Assembly (NCBI RefSeq): GCF_027941955.1
Contig: NZ_CP115960.1
Location: 2,356,001-2,420,000, forward strand
Direction: 5' to 3'
DNA from: Sphingomonas sp. 7/4-4
Lineage (GTDB): Bacteria; Pseudomonadota; Alphaproteobacteria; Sphingomonadales; Sphingomonadaceae
DNA: 64,000 nt
Each line of letters begins with the position of its first letter. Position 1 is the first letter of the stretch. Position numbers and translations under genes: made by a program. Shown piece after piece: positions 53,652 to 61,769 of this stretch. The notes beneath the pieces were generated by a model that was not told the origin of the DNA, ran no database searches, and saw nothing but the letters and a program-made list of their open reading frames with translations.

Positions 53652-53860
53652 TAATGCGCCTCGGCGAGCTGCTTCAACTTCTCAATGAGACGCGGAACGC
53701 TTTGACGAGGGATGACAATCCAAGGTTCATCATCCTCGTAAGGGGCAGCCTCCTGGCGGATCACTACATCGTTATCCGGATTCAAATAGACGATCACTGC
53801 TCGCGTAGACCGGACGATCTCATCGCCCTTAAACTCGCTCCAATCGAATTTGTCGCTCAT
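53651..53860 (-). CDS. Uncharacterised 69-residue acidic protein directly after sufB
   Basis: A small soluble protein '[20 protein letters not shown]' continuing '[44 protein letters not shown]...'. Its ATG overlaps the sufB stop as ATGA, so coupling with sufB is likely. No domain recognised; the pattern of a strand-rich half followed by a terminal helix is consistent with a small alpha/beta fold. GC content is lower than in sufB. Confidence 0.6.
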   Translation of the reverse strand: MSDKFDWSEFKGDEIVRSTRAVIVYLNPDNDVVIRQEAAPYEDDEPWIVIPRQSVPRLIEKLKQLAEAH

Positions 53861-55319
53861 CCAACGCTCCCCTCCAGCGAGATCCCCAGCAGCTTTTGCG
53901 CTTCCACCGCGAATTCCATCGGCAGCTGCTTGAGCACTTCGCGCGCGAAGCCGTTGACGATCAGCGCGACCGCGGCCTCCTGATCCAACCCACGCTGCAT
54001 CGCGTAGAACATCTGGTCCTCGCTGATCTTCGAGGTGGTCGCCTCGTGCTCGATCTGCGCGGTCGGGTTCTTCACCTCGATGTACGGCACGGTGTGTGCA
54101 CCGCACTGGTCGCCGAGCAAAAGGCTGTCGCACTGGGTGAAGTTGCGGACATTCTCGGCGCCGGCATTGACCAGCACCTTGCCGCGATAGGTATTGTCGC
54201 TGCGGCCGGCGCTGATGCCCTTCGACACGATCGTCGAGCGCGTGTTCTTGCCGATGTGGAGCATCTTGGTGCCGGTATCGGCCTGCTGGCGGCCGTTGGT
54301 CACTGCGACCGAATAGAATTCGCCGACCGAGCCGTCGCCCTGCAGGATGCAGCTGGGATATTTCCACGTGATCGCGCTGCCGGTCTCGACCTGGGTCCAG
54401 CTGACCTTCGAGTTCGTACCCGCGCACAAGGCGCGCTTGGTGACGAAGTTGAAGATGCCCCCACCCCGTTTTCGTCGCCGGGATACCAGTTCTGGACGGT
54501 CGAATATTTGATCTCGGCATCGTCCAATGCAACCAATTCGACCACCGCGGCGTGGAGCTGGTTCTCGTCGCGCATCGGCGCGGTACAGCCTTCGAGATAG
54601 GAGACGTAGCTCCCCTTGTCGGCCACTATGAGCGTGCGCTCGAACTGGCCGGTATTCTCGGCATTGATGCGGAAATAGGTGCTCAGCTCCATCGGGCAGC
54701 GCACGCCCTCGGGCACATAGACGAAGGTGCCGTCGGAGAAGACCGCCGAGTTCAGCGCCGAGAAGAAATTGTCGCGCTGGGGCACGACCTTGCCGAGCCA
54801 CTTCTTCACCAGCTCGGGATATTCGCGGATCGCTTCGCTGATCGACAGGAAGATGACGCCGGCGGCCTTCAATTCCTCGCGGAAAGTGGTCGCCACCGAG
54901 ACGCTGTCGAACACTGCGTCGACCGCGATTTTCCGGGCGCCCTCGACGCCCGCGAGCACCTTCTGCTCCTCGATCGGGATACCGAGCTTCTCATAGACGC
55001 GCAGGATCTCGGGATCGAGCTCGTCGAGGCTGCCGATGGTCTTTTTCTGCTTCGGCTCGGCGTAGTAGTACGCGTCCTGATAATCGATGTGCGGGATCTG
55101 CAGCTTGGCCCATAAGGGAAGCTCCATCTCCTGCCACATGCGGAACGCCTTCAGGCGCCAGTCGAGCATCCATTCGGGCTCGTTCTTCTTGGCCGAGATG
55201 TAGCGGACCGTGTCTTCGCTCAGCCCCTTGGGGGCGAACTCCTGCTCGATATCGGAGGAGAACCCCCATTCGTACTTCTTGTTCGCGGCGGCGAGCGCCT
55301 CGGCATTCTTCGTGGCCAT
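53857..55319 (-). CDS. sufB: Fe-S cluster assembly protein SufB (frame broken at 54458-54462)
   Basis: The scaffold subunit of SufBCD on which the cluster is assembled. The 487 residues (corrected) include '[37 protein letters not shown]', '[47 protein letters not shown]', and, after the break, '[38 protein letters not shown]' with the conserved cysteine and '[31 protein letters not shown]'. The frame breaks in the run 54458-54462; one more G on the coding strand restores '[17 protein letters not shown]'. ATG 55319 starts one base from the end of the sufR gene. Confidence 0.96.
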
Positions 55320-55320
55320 G

Positions 55321-55797
55321 TTACACCTGTTCCCCGGCAAGCGCCGGGACCCGGTCAGCGGACTCGGGATGCTGCGCCCCGGCCGGAGCCGGAGCAGCGG
55401 AAAGTTGGGATAGGGTGATACCCGCGAGCGCGCCCTTTACGGCGCCGTTGACGGCATTCCAATGCGGTTTGACGCGGCAGGTGCCCTCGACCACGCAATC
55501 ATGCTTGCCGCTGTCTACGCACGTCGTGAGCGCGATCGGGCCCTCGATCGCCTCGACGATGTCGGCGACGGTGATCGCCGCAGGAGGCCGCGCGAGGCGG
55601 AAGCCTCCGCCGGTGCCGCGCGCGCTCTCGATCAGCCCGGCGGCGGAAAGCTTGCTCACCAATTTCTGCACGGTAGGAAGCGGTAGTCCCGTCTCCTCGG
55701 CGAGCAGCGTCGCGTTGAGCCGCACGCACGCGCCGCAATGGCGCGCGGCGGCGGCCATCATCACTACGGCATAATCGGCAAGGCTCGAAAGACGCAT
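55321..55797 (-). CDS. sufR: Rrf2-family SUF operon regulator
   Basis: A 158-residue Rrf2 winged-helix repressor heading the suf operon. The N-terminus '[19 protein letters not shown]' and '[25 protein letters not shown]' form the HTH; '[28 protein letters not shown]' is the wing and dimerisation part, and three cysteines in '[23 protein letters not shown]' are placed as the Fe-S ligands of IscR/RsrR-like sensors. It is therefore expected to sense Fe-S status and repress sufBCDS. The C-terminal tail (about 135-158) is Ala/Pro-rich and poorly conserved. A palindrome 45 bp upstream is a candidate operator. Confidence 0.88.
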   Translation of the reverse strand: MRLSSLADYAVVMMAAAARHCGACVRLNATLLAEETGLPLPTVQKLVSKLSAAGLIESARGTGGGFRLARPPAAITVADIVEAIEGPIALTTCVDSGKHDCVVEGTCRVKPHWNAVNGAVKGALAGITLSQLSAAPAPAGAQHPESADRVPALAGEQV

Positions 55798-55841
55798 CTA
55801 ATCCCACTCGCCCTTTGCGCAACGGCGCGACGGGCATCAAT

Positions 55842-55854
55842 CAGAACGATTCTG
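55842..55854. promoter_or_regulatory. Candidate sufR/suf operator
   Basis: The perfect dyad CAGAA-CGA-TTCTG lies 45 bp upstream of the sufR start and is flanked by a second imperfect pair CAATC...GATTG. Its place in the suf promoter region makes it a reasonable site for autoregulation by the Rrf2 regulator or another iron-responsive factor. Confidence 0.4.
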
Positions 55855-55871
55855 TCCGATTGCAGATGGGC

Positions 55872-56801
55872 CTAGTTGCCCCGAAGGTCAACCGGCTCGG
55901 GGATGACGTCGGGCAGGAAGTGCAGTTCCTCGTTCTTCAGGGTCAGCGCCAGCGTGGGATCGCTGCTGCCGCGCAGGCTGGTCGGCGTATAGCCGGTGAA
56001 GTGCTTGATCTCGTTGATCATGTGCGACTGATCGGAGAAGGGGCCGAGCACGTCGGAAAGCGGCGCTCCCTGGAAGATCTGCATCGCCGCGCGGATCGCG
56101 CGGAACTTGCGCTTGAGCTTGGTCGGCGGCCCGCCGAAATATTCGAGGCACAGCCGCTGGACCTGGCGTTCGCCCAAGCCACTGCTCTCCTCGATCGTGG
56201 CATAAAGCGCGTCGATCGTCGGATCCTCGCTCGCGGCCCATTCGCGCACCCGGCTGAGAAAGGGGAAATGCGGATCGGGAACCGGCTTCACTTCCTCCTG
56301 GCGCATGATCAGCTGCGGCGCGATCGCCCCGATCATCTCGTCGAGCTCGGTCATACTGCGCAGCTGCTCGAGCAGCCTGGGCGCGCGCTCGCAGAACAGT
56401 TTCTCGCCGTCGATGATGTGATCGGTGACCTTGTGCGCGGGAATGCCGATCAGTGCCTTCCAGCCGATCGCGCGCAGGACGACGCCGAAGCAGAGCACCG
56501 GACCGCGCATCCGATAGCTGGCCGCGGCGGTGCCGGGACCCGCCACCATGATCGGCTTGAGCGGCTCGACATGGCCGTCGGGGAAGGTCATCTCGCCCTC
56601 GCCGCGGATCAGGAAGCGGATATGGCCGATATCGACGCGCTCGGGACCTTCGAGCTCGCCCTCGCCGGCGCGGAACAGATAATAGGATTCGACATGCGGA
56701 AGCAGCCGGCCCTTGGCCGACTTCATTTCGATCGTCACCGTCGGCGCGCGCTCTGCGCCCAGGTCGGTAACGTCGGGTTTTCTTATGGTTGCGCCCCGCA
56801 T
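55872..56801 (-). CDS. AraC-family transcriptional regulator
   Basis: A 309-residue regulator with a C-terminal AraC/XylS DNA-binding domain: first HTH 'SSGLGERQVQRLCLEYFGGPPTKLKRKFRAIRA' and second HTH 'FSDQSHMINEIKHFTGYTPTSLR', which is the family signature region. The N-terminal part ('VESYYLFRAGEG', 'IRFLIRGEGEMTFPDG') looks like a cupin-type sensory domain as in DUF6597-like proteins. Ligand and targets are unknown. ATG 56801 is the first start; a later in-frame ATG (before KSAKGRLLPH) is possible. It lies 75 bp from sufR on the same strand, but the candidate sufR promoter intervenes, so they are probably separate units. Confidence 0.85.
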   Translation of the reverse strand: MRGATIRKPDVTDLGAERAPTVTIEMKSAKGRLLPHVESYYLFRAGEGELEGPERVDIGHIRFLIRGEGEMTFPDGHVEPLKPIMVAGPGTAAASYRMRGPVLCFGVVLRAIGWKALIGIPAHKVTDHIIDGEKLFCERAPRLLEQLRSMTELDEMIGAIAPQLIMRQEEVKPVPDPHFPFLSRVREWAASEDPTIDALYATIEESSGLGERQVQRLCLEYFGGPPTKLKRKFRAIRAAMQIFQGAPLSDVLGPFSDQSHMINEIKHFTGYTPTSLRGSSDPTLALTLKNEELHFLPDVIPEPVDLRGN

Positions 56802-56874
56802 CTACGACTCGAGCCCCCATCCCGAGAATCTGTGTCTGCCGGTTACCTATAGCGGGTGCGGGGCCCAGATAAAG

Positions 56875-56902
56875 TGGCCCGGCCGGTTGCCCGGCCGGGC
56901 CA
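56875..56902. terminator. Strong hairpin upstream of pyrD
   Basis: A perfect 12-bp GC stem (TGGCCCGGCCGG, loop TTGC, CCGGCCGGGCCA) with no U-tract on the + strand and CTTTAT on the minus strand. It sits between the divergent AraC gene and pyrD. It may be a terminator, an attenuator or a dispersed repeat. A 10-bp palindrome CCTACGTAGG lies further on, at about 56961-56970. Confidence 0.4.
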
Positions 56903-57042
56903 GTGGAAAGGGTTCCCCCGTTGAAGCGGAAACCCCTCGGGTCGCAAAGCCTGACTAGCGCCTACGTAGGCTTACGTATTGGACGGATTCGACACATCCT
57001 AAATTTTTGACGCGCGGCCCCCTCGATGCGAAGGCGGCGGGC

Positions 57043-58029
57043 ATGGCCTATCCGCTCCGATCCGCATTGTTCGCGCTGGACCCCGAAACCGCACACCGCG
57101 CCACGATCGCCGCTTTGCGGGCGTGGGGAAGCGCCGGCACTCCCTTCGCGGCAAAATCCGTATCGGATGAATCGCTTCGGGTGCGGCTTGCCGGGATCGA
57201 CTTCCCCAATCCGGTGGGGCTCGCGGCGGGACTCGACAAGAATGCCGAAGCGGTGGCCGGGCTGTTCGGGCTGGGCTTCGGGGCGGTCGAGGTGGGGACG
57301 CTGACGCCGCGTCCCCAGCCGGGCAATCCGAAGCCGCGGCTGTTCCGGCTCGTCGAGGACGAAGCGGTGATCAACCGGATGGGGTTCAACAATGACGGCG
57401 TGGACGCCGCACTCGCCCGGATCGCGACCATCGGGACGCGCCCGGGAGTGCTGGGCATCAATGTGGGCGCCAACAAGGATTCGGCCGATCGGGTCGCGGA
57501 CTATGCCGAGGGTGTGCGGAAAGCGGCGCCGCATGCCGATTACATCACGATCAATGTCAGCTCGCCCAACACGCCGGGCCTGCGCGATCTCCAGTCGCGG
57601 CCGGCGCTGGATGAGCTGCTCGCGGCCTGCGATGCGGCACGCGGCGCGACTCCGTTGTTCCTCAAGATCGCACCCGATCTCGATCGCGCGGGGATCGAAG
57701 GCGCGATCCGGGCGGCGATCGACAACCGCGTGGACGCGCTGATCGTCTCGAACACGACGATCTCGCGGTCGGCGGGCCTGCGTTCCAGCTTTGCAGGCGA
57801 GAGCGGCGGCCTTTCGGGCGCCCCCTTGCGCGATCTGGCGCGCGCGAAGCTTGTCGAGGCCCGCGAGGCCAGCGGCGGCGAACTGCCTTTGATCTCCGCC
57901 GGCGGGATCGACAGCGCCGACGAGGCGAAGCGCCGCCTCGATGCCGGGGCGGTGCTGGTGCAGGTCTATAGTGCGCTGGTCTACAAGGGCCCCGGCCTGA
58001 TCCGCGACATCCTCTCCGGAATGCGCTGA
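57043..58029 (+). CDS. pyrD: Quinone-dependent dihydroorotate dehydrogenase, class 2
   Basis: Oxidises dihydroorotate to orotate in pyrimidine synthesis, passing electrons to membrane quinones. The class 2 N-terminal helix that contacts the membrane ('YPLRSALFALDPETAHRATIAALRAW') is present, then 'NPVGLAAGLDKNAEAV', 'FGAVEVGTLTPRPQPGNPKPRLFR', 'NRMGFNNDGVDA', 'ITINVSSPNTPGLRDLQ' with the catalytic serine, 'FLKIAPDL', and 'LISAGGIDSADEAKRRLDAGAVLVQVYSALVYKGPGLI' for FMN phosphate. I chose ATG 57043 (328 residues); an open frame extends to TTG 57007. The frame is intact. Confidence 0.96.
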   Translation: MAYPLRSALFALDPETAHRATIAALRAWGSAGTPFAAKSVSDESLRVRLAGIDFPNPVGLAAGLDKNAEAVAGLFGLGFGAVEVGTLTPRPQPGNPKPRLFRLVEDEAVINRMGFNNDGVDAALARIATIGTRPGVLGINVGANKDSADRVADYAEGVRKAAPHADYITINVSSPNTPGLRDLQSRPALDELLAACDAARGATPLFLKIAPDLDRAGIEGAIRAAIDNRVDALIVSNTTISRSAGLRSSFAGESGGLSGAPLRDLARAKLVEAREASGGELPLISAGGIDSADEAKRRLDAGAVLVQVYSALVYKGPGLIRDILSGMR

Positions 58030-58074
58030 CGTAGCGTCTTTGCCGTCCGGCCAAAGCCCGCTACGGCTGGCACA

Positions 58075-59790
58075 ATGAAAAAGCTGGTCGCGCTGCTGAT
58101 AGCCCTGTTCGTGCCCTTCGCCGCCATGGCGCAGGGGGTTGTGAGTGCCGCCGATCCGCGCGCCGCGGCGGCAGGCGTCGAGATCCTCCGCAAGGGCGGG
58201 ACGGCCACCGATGCGGCGATCGCGACGATGCTGGCATTGAACGTGGTCGAGCCGCAAAGCGCAGGGATCGGCGGCGGCGCCTTCTTCGTCCAATATGACG
58301 CGAAGAAAAAGGCGACCACCACGGTCGACGGCCGCGAGGCCGCGCCGATGGCCGCCGATCCGCGCTGGTTCTACGCCGACGGCAAGCCGCTCGGCATCCG
58401 CGACGCGATCCCCGGCGGACGCAGCGTCGGCGTTCCGGGCACCCTGCGCGCGATGGCGCTGGCGCACCAGCGCGGCGGCAAGCTGCCCTGGGCAAGCCTG
58501 TTCGAGCCGGCGATCCGGCTGGCCCGCGACGGCTTCGCGGTCTCGCCGCGCTTCAGCAGCGCACTGGGCCGCTTCGCCAGCCGCGCCGACGCGAGCATCC
58601 GGACGGTCTTCTACGATGCCGAGGGCAAGCCGCTCGCGCCGGGCACCACCACGCGGAACCCCGAGCAGGCGGCGTTGCTCGAGCGCATCGCCAAATTCGG
58701 CCCCGACAGCTTCTATGTCGGCCCGCAGGCGGCGAGGCTGGTCGCCACGGTCAACAATGCCGCCCGCAATCCTTCGAAGATGACCGTCGGCGATCTCGCG
58801 GCATACGCGGCCAAGGAGCGCCCGGTGCTGTGCGGCAGCTATCGACGGCACAGGATCTGCTCGATGGGTCCGCCTTCGTCGGGCGGCGTGGCGGTGCTGA
58901 TGATCCTCAAGCAGCTCGAGCGCTTCGACATGGCGAAGCTGGGCAAGGATTCGCCCGTCGCCTGGCACCTCTTCGCCGAGAGCTCGCGCCTCGCTTACGC
59001 CGATCGCGACATGTATCTCGGCGATCCCGATTATGTCCGGGTTCCGCTCAAGGGCCTGCTCGACCCGAAATACATCGCGCGCCGCTCGGCGCTGATCAGC
59101 GCGACCGGTAGCATGCAGGACGTCGCCGCCGGCACCCCGCCGGGCGCGCCGCCGCGCGTCCGCGCGCCGAACAGCGAAGTCGCCGGCACCACCTCGCTCT
59201 CGGTCGCCGACGGCGCGGGCAATGTCGCGCAGGTGACCACGACGATCGAAAGCCCGTTCGGCTCGGGACTGTCGGTCGACGGGACGATGCTCAACAACGA
59301 GCTCACCGATTTCGACATCGTTCCGGAGAAGGACGGCTATCTGGTCGCCAACCGAGTCGAGGGCGGCAAGCGCCCACGCAGCTCAATGGCACCTTCGATC
59401 GTTTACGCTCCCGACGGCACCGTCCGTCTCGCGGTGGGCGCCGCGGGCGGATCGACGATCATCGCGCAGGTCGCCAAGGCGATCATCGGGGTGGTCGACT
59501 GGAAGCTGAGCGCGCAGGATGCGATCGCGCTCGGACTGGTATATGCTCCGGGCCCGGTCGCGATGATCGAGAAAGGCACCGAACGCGAGGCGATGATCCC
59601 GGCGCTGCAGGCGTTGGGCGAGAAGGTCCAGGCCGCGCCGCTCGGGCTCAAGGCCAATGCGATCGAGCGGATCCATGGTCGCTGGGCCGGCGCGGCCGAT
59701 CCGCGCAGCGAAGGCGTGGCGATGCATCAGGACGGGCGCGTGCCGGAGATCAAGCGTTTCGGCGCAGTGCCGAACCGACCGTCCGAATAA
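58075..59790 (+). CDS. ggt: Gamma-glutamyltransferase
   Basis: A periplasmic Ntn hydrolase that cleaves glutathione and transfers gamma-glutamyl groups. Residues 1-20 form a Sec signal ending AMA-Q. The heavy-chain part has 'VVSAADPRAAAAGVEILRKGGTATDAAIA' and 'EPQSAGIGGGAFFVQYD'; autocatalytic cleavage is expected before Thr372 in 'VAGTTSLSVADGAGNVAQVTTTIE', which becomes the nucleophile. The C-terminal 'FGSGLSVDGTMLNNELTDFD' and 'GKRPRSSMAPSIV' are substrate-binding motifs. At 571 residues it is normal for the family. It follows pyrD by 45 bp; the next gene starts 37 bp after it, so the three may be one transcript. Confidence 0.94.
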   Translation: MKKLVALLIALFVPFAAMAQGVVSAADPRAAAAGVEILRKGGTATDAAIATMLALNVVEPQSAGIGGGAFFVQYDAKKKATTTVDGREAAPMAADPRWFYADGKPLGIRDAIPGGRSVGVPGTLRAMALAHQRGGKLPWASLFEPAIRLARDGFAVSPRFSSALGRFASRADASIRTVFYDAEGKPLAPGTTTRNPEQAALLERIAKFGPDSFYVGPQAARLVATVNNAARNPSKMTVGDLAAYAAKERPVLCGSYRRHRICSMGPPSSGGVAVLMILKQLERFDMAKLGKDSPVAWHLFAESSRLAYADRDMYLGDPDYVRVPLKGLLDPKYIARRSALISATGSMQDVAAGTPPGAPPRVRAPNSEVAGTTSLSVADGAGNVAQVTTTIESPFGSGLSVDGTMLNNELTDFDIVPEKDGYLVANRVEGGKRPRSSMAPSIVYAPDGTVRLAVGAAGGSTIIAQVAKAIIGVVDWKLSAQDAIALGLVYAPGPVAMIEKGTEREAMIPALQALGEKVQAAPLGLKANAIERIHGRWAGAADPRSEGVAMHQDGRVPEIKRFGAVPNRPSE

Positions 59791-59827
59791 CGGGAAACCG
59801 CAACAAGCGGCGCCCAAGGGGAGAATG

Positions 59828-61611
59828 ATGCGACAGCTCGAACGGTTCGACAATCTGGTCCAGATGTTCTTCACCCGGGCACGGGAGAAGGGCGACAAGC
59901 CGTTCCTCTGGCACAAGGCCGGCGGCGCATGGCAGCCGACGAGCTGGGCCGAGGCGGCGCGCCAGGTCGCCAGCCTCGCCACTGCACTGCAGGCGCTGGG
60001 GCTGAAGAACGGCGACCGAGTGATGCTGGTTTCCGAGAACCGGCCGGAATTCTGCATCACCGATCTCGCGATCATGGCCGCGGGCTGCGTGACCGTGCCG
60101 ACCTACACCACCAACACCGAGCGCGATCACCAGCACATCATCGAGAATTCGGGCGCCTGCGCGATCGTCGTCTCGAATACCAAGCTGGCGAAGACGCTGC
60201 TTCCCGCCGCGATCCGCTCCTCCTCGGCACGGATGGTGATCGGGATCGACGAGGTCCGGGTCGGGCAATCGGGGACGATGGACTTTCACGACTGGCAGGA
60301 CCTGATCGCCCGCCACCCGGCCGATCCCGAGACTTTCGCCGCCAAGGTGAACTTCAAGCGCGAGGATCTGGCCTGCCTGATCTATACCAGCGGCACCGGC
60401 GGGTCCCCGCGCGGCGTGATGCAGCATCACGGTGCGATCCTGCACAATGTCGACGGCTGCTGCACGATCATCTCGGAGGATTTCGGCTGGGAGGACGAAG
60501 TGTTCCTCTCCTTCCTGCCCTCTCTCACGCCTATGAGCATACCGGCGGGCAGCATTTCCCGATCGGGCTCGGCGCCGAGATCTATTATTCCGAAGGGCTG
60601 GAGAAGCTCGCCTCGAACATCGAGGAAGTGCGCCCGACGATCATGGTGGTGGTGCCGCGGCTGTTCGAAGTGCTGCGCACGCGGATCAGCAAGGCGGTGG
60701 AGAAGCAGGGCAGGCTTTCCGCGTATCTGCTCGACCGCGCCGTGGCGATCGGCGGCAAGCGCGCGGCCGGCGGCGTGCCGATCCAGGACCAGCCGATGAA
60801 CCTGATCCTCAAGGCCACATTGCTTCCCAAGATCTCGAAGCGCTTCGGCGGGCGGATGAAGGCGATGGTATCGGGCGGCGCGCCGCTCAACCCCGAGGTC
60901 GGCATCTTCTTCCAGTCGCTCGGCCTGACCTTCCTCCAGGGCTATGGCCAGACCGAGGCGGCGCCGGTGATCTCGTGCAACCGGCCGAGCGCGGGCCTCA
61001 AGATGGACACGGTCGGCCCGCCGCTGAAGGGCGTCGAAGTAAAGATCGCGGAGGACGGCGAAATTCTCGTCCGCGGCGAGCTCGTCATGCACGGCTATTG
61101 GCGCAACGAGGAGGAGAGCAAGCGCGTCCTCAAGGACGGCTGGCTCCATACCGGCGACATCGGGCTGATCGACGAGAAGGGCCGGATCCAGATCACCGAC
61201 CGCAAGAAGGACATCATCGTCAACGACAAGGGCGACAATGTTGCGCCGCAAAAGGTCGAGGGGATGCTCACGCTCCAGCCCGAGATCGTCCAGGCGATGA
61301 TCGCCGGCGACAAGAAGCCCTATATGACCGCAGTGATCGTCCCCGATCCCGAATGGGTCCAGGAATGGTGCGCGCGCACCGGCACCCGATGCGACTTCAA
61401 GAATCTGGCGCACGATCCCGATTTCAAGGCCGCGCTAGGGCACGCAGTCGAGCGCGTGAACAAGGATCTTTCCGTGATCGAGCGGGTGCGGAAATTCATC
61501 GTCGCCGATGAACCGTTCACGATCGAGAACGAGCAGTTGACGCCCAGCCTGAAGATCCGCCGCCACGTGCTGCGGCAAGTGTACGGCGCGCGGCTCGACG
61601 CGCTGTATTAG
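59828..61611 (+). CDS. Long-chain acyl-CoA synthetase / AMP-forming ligase (frame broken at 60518-60520)
   Basis: An ANL-superfamily enzyme of the FAA1-like long-chain group, activating fatty acids to acyl-CoA through acyl-AMP. Motifs: P-loop 'LIYTSGTGGSPRGVMQHHGAIL' (with G-G-S-P-R in place of the usual T-x-P-K), 'YGQTEAAPVISCNRP', 'GWLHTGDIGLIDEKGRIQITDRKKDII' and the C-terminal lysine region 'LTPSLKIRRHVLRQVYG'. The frame breaks in CCC 60518-60520; one more C gives 'FLPLSHAYEHTGGQHFPI' and 594 residues. AAGGGGAG ends 4-6 bases before ATG 59828; ATG 59825 is adjacent. The exact acyl substrate is not determined. Confidence 0.9.
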
Positions 61612-61622
61612 GCATCGATGTT

Positions 61623-61763
61623 CCCCTCCCTCTTAGGGAGGGGCTAGGGTGGGTAAGAAAAGGCCGGGCTCGATGCCCGGCCTTTTCTTTTGTCGAGACA
61701 CTGTGGACGGGCTCGCTGACGCTCGCACCCACCCCAGCCCCTCCCTTGCAGGGAGGGGAGCAA
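61623..61763. repeat. Inverted pair of dispersed repeats around a terminator
   Basis: The spacer between the ligase and the M16 gene begins with CCCCTCCCTCTTAGGGAGGG and GCTAGGGTGGGT (61624-61654) and ends with the reverse-oriented copy ACCCACCCCAGCCCCTCCCTTGCAGGGAGGGG (about 61728-61759). This is a common dispersed intergenic sequence in proteobacteria. Each copy can form a small hairpin, and the two can pair with each other. Confidence 0.75.
61656..61690. terminator. Bidirectional rho-independent terminator
   Basis: AGAAAAGGCCGGGC (61656-61669), loop TCGAT, GCCCGGCCTTTTCT (61675-61688), then TT: a 14-bp perfect stem with A- and T-rich feet, located between the convergent acyl-CoA ligase and M16 peptidase genes. 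Confidence 0.88.
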
Positions 61764-61769
61764 GATGAG

